64,000 nucleotides of DNA. It comes from Bolinopsis microptera (taxonomy: Eukaryota > Ctenophora > Tentaculata > Lobata > Bolinopsidae). The translations under genes were made by a program, and so were the position numbers. The stretch lies in contig NC_087084.1 in assembly GCF_026151205.1 (NCBI RefSeq), positions 8,986,894 through 9,050,893 of the forward strand, written 5' to 3'. The notes under the pieces were generated by a model, which saw only the letters and a list, made by a program, of their open reading frames with translations, made no database searches and was not told where the DNA came from. Of the stretch, positions 62,174 to 64,000 are shown piece after piece (positions within the stretch are counted from its first letter, which is position 1; every line of letters begins with the position of its first letter).

Positions 62174-64000
62174 TCGGCCTCTGCATATAAAATATTTTGA
62201 ATTATGTATGCATAATATAGTCACATCGGTCGTATGGTAATCTCATTATATGCGGAGCCAGTCCACTTAATTGGCGTAAGTTAATATCAAGAGAACTTTG
62301 ACCAAGTTCACGAATCGAGACTATTCCGAGAATACCTTGGAGTCTAAGTTAAGCAGCAGATTTTTACAATTTTTGCTATTTCAGCCTTTAATTATCGTAA
62401 ACAGCGATGATATCACGATTAGTATGCGACCGGATCGTTAATTTCTAATTTTTTTAATCCGGCAACCCGTGTCCCGTTCAAGTGCGTACCTATCCTCGTA
62501 GCCGACAAAGTTAAGGGTGGCTAGTATGATCGATATACCGAAAGAGTGGAAGGGTGTAAGTATTTTCTCTTTCATTATTCTACTCTTACTTGTTACTGAG
62601 CATTCTGTTTCTGCATTGTGGAAAGCAACAAAAAACCTTGGACTCGATGTTAAGGATAGAGTAATTCTTGTAATGAGTTTACATTATATGCAATCATTGC
62701 TGTTTTATTCGTGAAATATGAAAGTTTGTTGGAAATCATATCAGTGATTTAATCTATAAGTTGCAATTTTGGTCATAAGCGATAAAATGAAGCTTATCAT
62801 ATTTTGTGGAGATTTTCAAAGTAAAGGCAGTGAGGCAGTGTTCATGTCTGTTAAAATCATTAAAACACACTGCACTTATGCTATAAGATTTCAGCGATGC
62901 ACAACTGGGCCGCTACGAGCTGTGAAGGATTGACATCGTCAATCAAGCTATAAGAGAACTGTTTGAATATAAACAACTAGCCTCGATAAACTGAAATGAA
63001 CACGTCGTTTTAACACCCATACCTAGTCATCAAATGAGTATAAAATATAATAATAAACTTCCTTCAATAATATCCTAATAAACAAACTACGTTGTAAATT
63101 CTATAACTCCCCCAAGTTTCAAACTAATCAATTGAAGCGGACCAGAGTGCAGAGTTGCTGACTATATTACCGCAGTATGATGCTACGTTAGCTGTATACT
63201 TAGGCACACGGACACTTAGAAATTATTGAAAGCTACGACGCGATAGAATAAATTGTTACATATGTTAAATACCATATACATATAGCGTATATAATTATAA
63301 CCATTTTGCACTTAATAATACAGCTTAATGACCAAGCTCAAAGTCCCATGATTACAAAGATAACAATTATAATATAGCCCCACTGGGTTAAGCCGTTGAT
63401 TTATGAGTTTGCAATACAAAAGATACTCAATCTTTCTGTTTCTGTTAAGAACTTCTTTTATCGTCTGTAAAGTGTAAGTTTCTTTCTCTTTCGATTTGCA
63501 AACTAAAACAATGAAGGTTACAAGGAAATATATTCTTGTTAAATTTAGTATTGTGTGTTGTGGGTGATAACCACCCCTTTAGGAAAGCTCCGCCGTACTG
63601 TCCACTCTTTTAGGAACGTTCCACTGTTCTGTCCACCCTTTTAGGAACGTCCCACCGTTCTGTCCACCCCCATGGGACCACTATAACGTCCGAAAATGCA
63701 CCCCTTAGCACTAAGGGGGAACCGGGTGCCGTGATCCACTTGCGTCCGTTTCTGTAGACTAACACAATTAAGAATAAGATTATAGAGTATTAATTGTTTC
63801 ATTAATCTGGGAATCTAATTTATGAGACGCCAGTGCTTATTTCACTAAACGATCTAGTAAGTAATCTGTAAAAGTATTAATAACTACAATGCCCGTGCAG
63901 TCATAGGGAGGCCGAAGGAAGCTAATATTATTCTAGAAGCTATTAAAAAAATAGCTTTGAAAGTTAGTATTTATCGTATCAAAAATATTCGTCACAATTA
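62174..64000. other. unassigned region with a possible first exon
   Basis: No confident gene. ATG at 62526 opens a short frame with a strong donor-like GTGTAAGTAT soon after (62556). This could be a first coding exon of about ten residues, or the frame could simply run to 62714 with a hydrophobic stretch; neither is well supported. 63565-63680 has three copies of a ~35-bp unit around CCACCCTTTTAGGAACGTCC and CACCGTTCTGT. Confidence 0.3.
63565..63680. repeat. short tandem repeat, about 3 copies
   Basis: Units of about 35 bp: TTTAGGAAAGCTCCGCCGTA, TTTAGGAACGTTCCACTGTT and TTTAGGAACGTCCCACCGTT, each followed by CTGTCCAC. The GGAACGTTCC core is palindromic in one copy. Confidence 0.8.

Noticed and set aside
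62517-62714. 65-codon hydrophobic frame as a gene
   Set aside because: It contains a strong donor-like GTAAGTAT near its start and has no recognisable homology.

Overview
The window is animal (metazoan) nuclear DNA, not bacterial. Host genes have short exons with GT..AG introns, including a type II Golgi polypeptide GalNAc-transferase and a probable Ly6/three-finger GPI-anchored protein. Most of the rest is transposable elements: non-LTR retrotransposons, a Penelope-like element, a Polinton-like element, hAT MITEs, a tRNA-derived SINE and several inverted-repeat elements. Minisatellites and simple repeats are also common. The mixture suits a repeat-rich, probably marine, invertebrate; I cannot name the phylum from sequence alone.

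Layout. 1-10 kb: a recently duplicated cluster of exons ending in PPxY (WW-domain-binding) motifs, interrupted by a 3.05 kb inverted-repeat element (601-3648) and a tRNA-derived SINE (about 5449-5795). A fourth PPxY gene (8686-9979) carries seven 50-residue Gly/Ser/Lys repeats. 10.8-13.6 kb: minus-strand GalNAc-transferase, six exons found, C-terminal half not found. 13.6-24.6 kb: mostly non-coding, with three promoter-like clusters, several minisatellites and a hAT MITE. 24.8-28.0 kb: a CR1/L2-like LINE whose endonuclease region is missing, with a GACAAA hexanucleotide array at the junction.

30.1-56.8 kb is a nested stack. A Penelope-like retroelement is split by a 24.1 kb Polinton-like element (31048-55196) with 300 bp terminal inverted repeats starting AGT and a 6-bp target duplication (TATAGA). 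That element carries an intron-rich, protein-primed-type family B DNA polymerase gene, now a pseudogene, and two zinc-finger/N-domain gene pairs. I see no integrase, capsid, packaging ATPase or protease in it. Inside it sit (a) a 4.84 kb DNA transposon with 350 bp inverted repeats and a 5-bp target duplication, carrying a spliced ankyrin-repeat gene; (b) a 288 bp hAT MITE inside the polymerase coding sequence; (c) a 0.3 kb short repeat; and (d) an 8.6 kb LINE in a polymerase intron.

The LINE in (d) is the most unusual item. Its 1141-residue ORF1 ends just after an in-frame A_AAA_AAC heptamer. The -1 frame is open from there through a second SGNH-like domain, whose stop overlaps the ORF2 (endonuclease plus reverse transcriptase) start codon by 8 nt. 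ORF1 and the extension each carry a degenerate SGNH-hydrolase-like domain, and ORF1 begins with what looks like a degenerate AlkB/2OG-oxygenase fold.

57-64 kb: a truncated copy of the first LINE, a second copy of the 0.3 kb repeat, a minus-strand two-domain Ly6-like gene, a 1.9 kb foldback element with poly-G/poly-C ends, and a tail without a recognisable gene. All calls come from reading the sequence; no database search was possible.
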